Origin: Chara braunii
Lineage: Eukaryota; Streptophyta; Charophyceae; Charales; Characeae
Length of the DNA: 30,445 nt
NCBI GenBank assembly: GCA_003427395.1
Contig: BFEA01000264.1
Span: 1,908,395-1,938,839 of the forward strand
Reading direction: 5' to 3'
Part shown: positions 28,130 through 30,445 of the stretch, piece after piece
How positions within the stretch are numbered: the first letter of the stretch is position 1
Layout: every line of letters starts with the position of its first letter
Program-made: the position numbers and the translations under genes
The notes under the pieces: generated by a model
What the model was told of the DNA's origin: nothing
Databases searched by the model: none
The model's input: the letters and a program-made list of their open reading frames with translations, nothing else

Positions 28130-29882
28130 GTATCATTGTTTATATGTATACTGAATGACGGAGATACATGTATAGAAACCTGTGTATTTATATCCTTCTC
28201 GAAGAAGTTTTCCAAAAAAAAAATTCAAGCTTCTGTACCCATAGGAAATCGTCCCATGGAAGGTTTTAATGACATTTAATGAAAGCAGTAAAAAGAAGAA
28301 AGGAGAGAAGTTTTTTTCAGAATCTCCTGCGTTTTTTTATCCTTTTCTGCAGTGAGGAACATTACCTCGTCCTACGAGTAAGTGCCCCCAGGCCGTGTCT
28401 CCCGATGGGAAGGACGGTACCTACCGGTTCCATGATCACCCCTCCCCGCTGGTTTCCCGATAGGACCAGATGTTTCGGTGGTGTGTTCGGGTGATGTGCC
28501 GAATGATGACTTCTCCCGCCTAGGAGGTAGTATATTAGCCCAACGCATCGTAGTGATTGGCCCTCAGTCTTTGGAACGACAGCGTTCTACTCCCATCGTC
28601 CCCGAATGGCTCATGCTTTGTCCTGGGTCTTTTCGAGTGACGCCTTGGTGTAACGTTGTCGCTTCCTTCTCATCGTGCAGCGTGTGGTGGTTTCTCTGTT
28701 TGTGACGACGTCTCCATTGTGCCCTGCGTCCGCAACTGCTTTGTGAGGGTTTTCTTTCACTACTAGTTGTGACTTAGCGGGTGGTCCTCTTCTGCGTTTG
28801 TGCCAGTAGCCCGCTTTTTCAGTCCATCTTGTCTGATCTATGCATTACTGCCACTTCCCGTACTTCCCGTCAGGTGCTTGTGTACGCTGAAAGGAGGGGG
28901 AGCATCGTCATCAGTGGCAGTTCATTTTTTGGATCAACCGGTCGAAGCATAGCCTACGCAGCGGTAACATCCTCTCCCATATAAGCATCCCTTTCCCCCT
29001 CTCCCCATTGTTTTGGGAAAGGATGGGGCGAACCCTCCCTTGGTCCCCTTTCCCTCTCTTTTATTGTCTCGGTCTTATTGAAGACATGCCTTCTTGAATC
29101 CTGTTCGGAGTGCAATGGGAGGGAGTTTTTGTTCTCTGAAGAGCCGGCATAGTGGAGGCCGGTGAAAAGTACTGAAGGGCATGATCCACTACCCTTCTTC
29201 CATGCGCCGGCATTATGGGCCGCTAGGCTGAATTGGGATTGAAACTTTGTCTCTCTCTTCCCTTTCTCTCTCCCCCCTCCCCCCTTTCCCCCCCTTGTTT
29301 TTTGACCAACCTCACTTACGAAGTCCCCTTAACGAGGTTTTTGCTCTTTGGATTATGTCTGTGTTGTCGTGTTTGATTGCATCTTGTGAAGTGCGTCTCA
29401 GGGTGTTTGTTTTTATGGGATGCTCTTTTGGTTGCCTCCCTTGCCCATGGGATCTCCCTATCTGGGGGATGTGTTTTTGTGTTCTGGCGTAGGATAGCGT
29501 GGAGGTTCTATTGCAAGATTAAAGCGTCTCTGCTCCAGGAGATCTCGAATATGAACGAATGAGGCGTAGCATACTGCATCGTCGTCGCTTTGGTTGCGCT
29601 TTTCGCCTTCTTGTCGTTCCTTGCGTTTTTAGATAGCCACGAGGCTCTTCTGTGCATAAGGCGGGGTCTTTTTCCGAATTCGTCAGCCTCATGTGTTCAG
29701 ACACGGTCCTGCAAAGCGTGATGTCTGGAGTATTTCGTTGAGTACATGGTGCGTGGTTTCTCATGATGAGCGGGATTGCATTGGTAGAGTTTGCGCGTGG
29801 TTGCGGCGGTTGATCCCGGGAGGGTTTTGGAAGTTTCAGCGGGAGGAGTTATTTGGTAGCATTTCTTTTGGGCATTTTGAGT
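28130..29882. other. Unique-looking sequence without a supported gene
   Basis: Mostly unique, mixed-composition sequence with C/T-rich runs near 28990-29060 and 29250-29300. Small frames (for example 29247-29492) lack convincing starts or motifs. Possibly introns or UTR of a gene extending to the ORF at 29883. Confidence 0.4.
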
Positions 29883-30266
29883 ATGGCGACACAGCAGGTT
29901 ACGAGGGATTTGTGGTGGGAGCTACGAGGGGGTGTGGGTCGCGATCATGTGCCAACGTTCGTTGGCTTTCGATTCTTTGTTGCGCTATGTGCTGGCGTGA
30001 TGCTTCCGAGTATCCTTTGTGTTTTCTTGGCATGGAAGCTTCTGGCGTTCCTCGACATCCTCACTACTGGTCTGCATTCAGTTTGTCCGGTTTCCCCCGT
30101 GGAATCCGTACACCAGTGGTCGATTGCACTGTTTCTTACAGTTTGGGTTATGGGTGTTTCGCTGGTAGTTTTTTCCTTTTGCCTTCTTCTCTGTGGCAGT
30201 ATCATCGTGCGTGGTCAGCGAATTACTTTGTGGAGTTTCGGAGGCTCGTTTGCCGATCCCGCTTGA
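29883..30266 (+). CDS. Possible two-helix membrane protein, family unknown
   Basis: ATG at 29883 (GAGTATGGCG, G at +4) opens a 127-codon frame ending in TGA at 30264. The product begins with a polar, charged stretch (MATQQVTRDLWWELRGG). It then has two hydrophobic segments at about residues 28-58 and 80-107 (for example LFLTVWVMGVSLVVFSFCLL), separated by a short loop with two Pro. That layout suits a small hairpin-like membrane protein. An overlapping longer frame (29693-30283) lacks an early ATG and is Cys/Arg/Ser-rich without pattern, so I prefer this one. There are no copies elsewhere in the window. It may be a single exon or chance. Confidence 0.4.
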   Translation: MATQQVTRDLWWELRGGVGRDHVPTFVGFRFFVALCAGVMLPSILCVFLAWKLLAFLDILTTGLHSVCPVSPVESVHQWSIALFLTVWVMGVSLVVFSFCLLLCGSIIVRGQRITLWSFGGSFADPA

Positions 30267-30358
30267 CACGATTGTTGAAGTAACATGTTCTTTTGAGTGG
30301 CTGGGTTTACAATCAGTGATTGTCATCAATATGTCGTGTTTTGATAATCCTTTTTTCC

Positions 30359-30360
<2 letters not shown>

Positions 30361-30445
<85 letters not shown>
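30361..30445. repeat. (CT)n microsatellite at window end
   Basis: Uninterrupted CT repeats to the last base. The scaffold end probably lies inside this tract. Comparable CT tracts precede the GA tract at the unit 1/unit 2 boundary. Confidence 0.97.

Noticed and set aside
29693-30283. Overlapping 196-codon plus-strand frame
   Set aside because: No ATG near its start and Cys/Arg/Ser-rich irregular composition. The frame at 29883 is more protein-like.
1-30445. CRISPR-like, operon-like or tRNA/rRNA features
   Set aside because: Repeat spacing fits microsatellites and tandem arrays only, gene signals are eukaryotic, and no cloverleaf or rRNA core sequence was recognised on either strand.

Overview
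The window looks like a draft-assembly scaffold from a nuclear streptophyte genome (a land plant or charophyte alga). A Chara-like alga is my guess, but nothing in the sequence proves the genus. The plant signal is two copies of a plant-type (RLK/Pelle) receptor-like kinase with a Ser/Pro-rich ectodomain. The rest is repeat-rich: long GA, CT, CA and GT microsatellites, poly-A/T tracts, foldback/MITE elements and a decayed retrotransposon Gag. There are scattered single Ns, one 35-N gap and an untrimmed sequencing-library adapter. I see no operons, rRNA, tRNA or CRISPR.

Layout. A segmental unit is repeated in tandem. Unit 1 runs from about 1 to 14240, unit 2 from about 14655 to 23420, and the start of a third copy lies at about 23874-24150. 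Each unit opens with a (GA)n tract and the same leader. It continues through a shared set of foldback elements, then (in units 1 and 2) a receptor-like kinase, and closes with a shared 3' flank rich in GT repeats. Comparing the two long copies gives natural empty sites. These show a Mutator-like MITE with a 9-bp target duplication (2726-3001) and a poly(A)-tailed retroposed fragment (about 2072-2434) only in unit 1. A CTCTTGAAA-rich foldback (17951-18359) and a small palindromic MITE (21285-21395) are only in unit 2. A second Mutator-like MITE carrying 36-bp internal tandem repeats is in both.

Kinases. Copy 1 (about 9086-10889) has an intact kinase domain, but a 25-bp tandem duplication breaks the frame of its ectodomain. 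Copy 2 (about 19336-21248) has an intact ectodomain and transmembrane frame, but a one-base shortening of a C run breaks it just before the HRD motif. Its APE motif also reads ALE. As assembled, neither copy encodes a full receptor. Homopolymer or assembly error remains possible for copy 2.

Inserted block in unit 1 (about 4537-9060). This follows a Nextera mate-pair junction adapter at 4499-4536, so its linkage to the left flank is suspect. It holds a run of minus-strand reading frames I do not recognise. One of about 330 codons is interrupted by a single amber codon, and several short frames have one hydrophobic segment. Splice-like signals suggest parts of one or more spliced or decayed genes.

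Right end (24150-30445). This contains a frameshifted Gag pseudogene on the minus strand, two tandem arrays with a period of about 140 bp, CA/TA microsatellites, a possible two-helix membrane protein frame (29883-30266), and a closing (CT)n tract.
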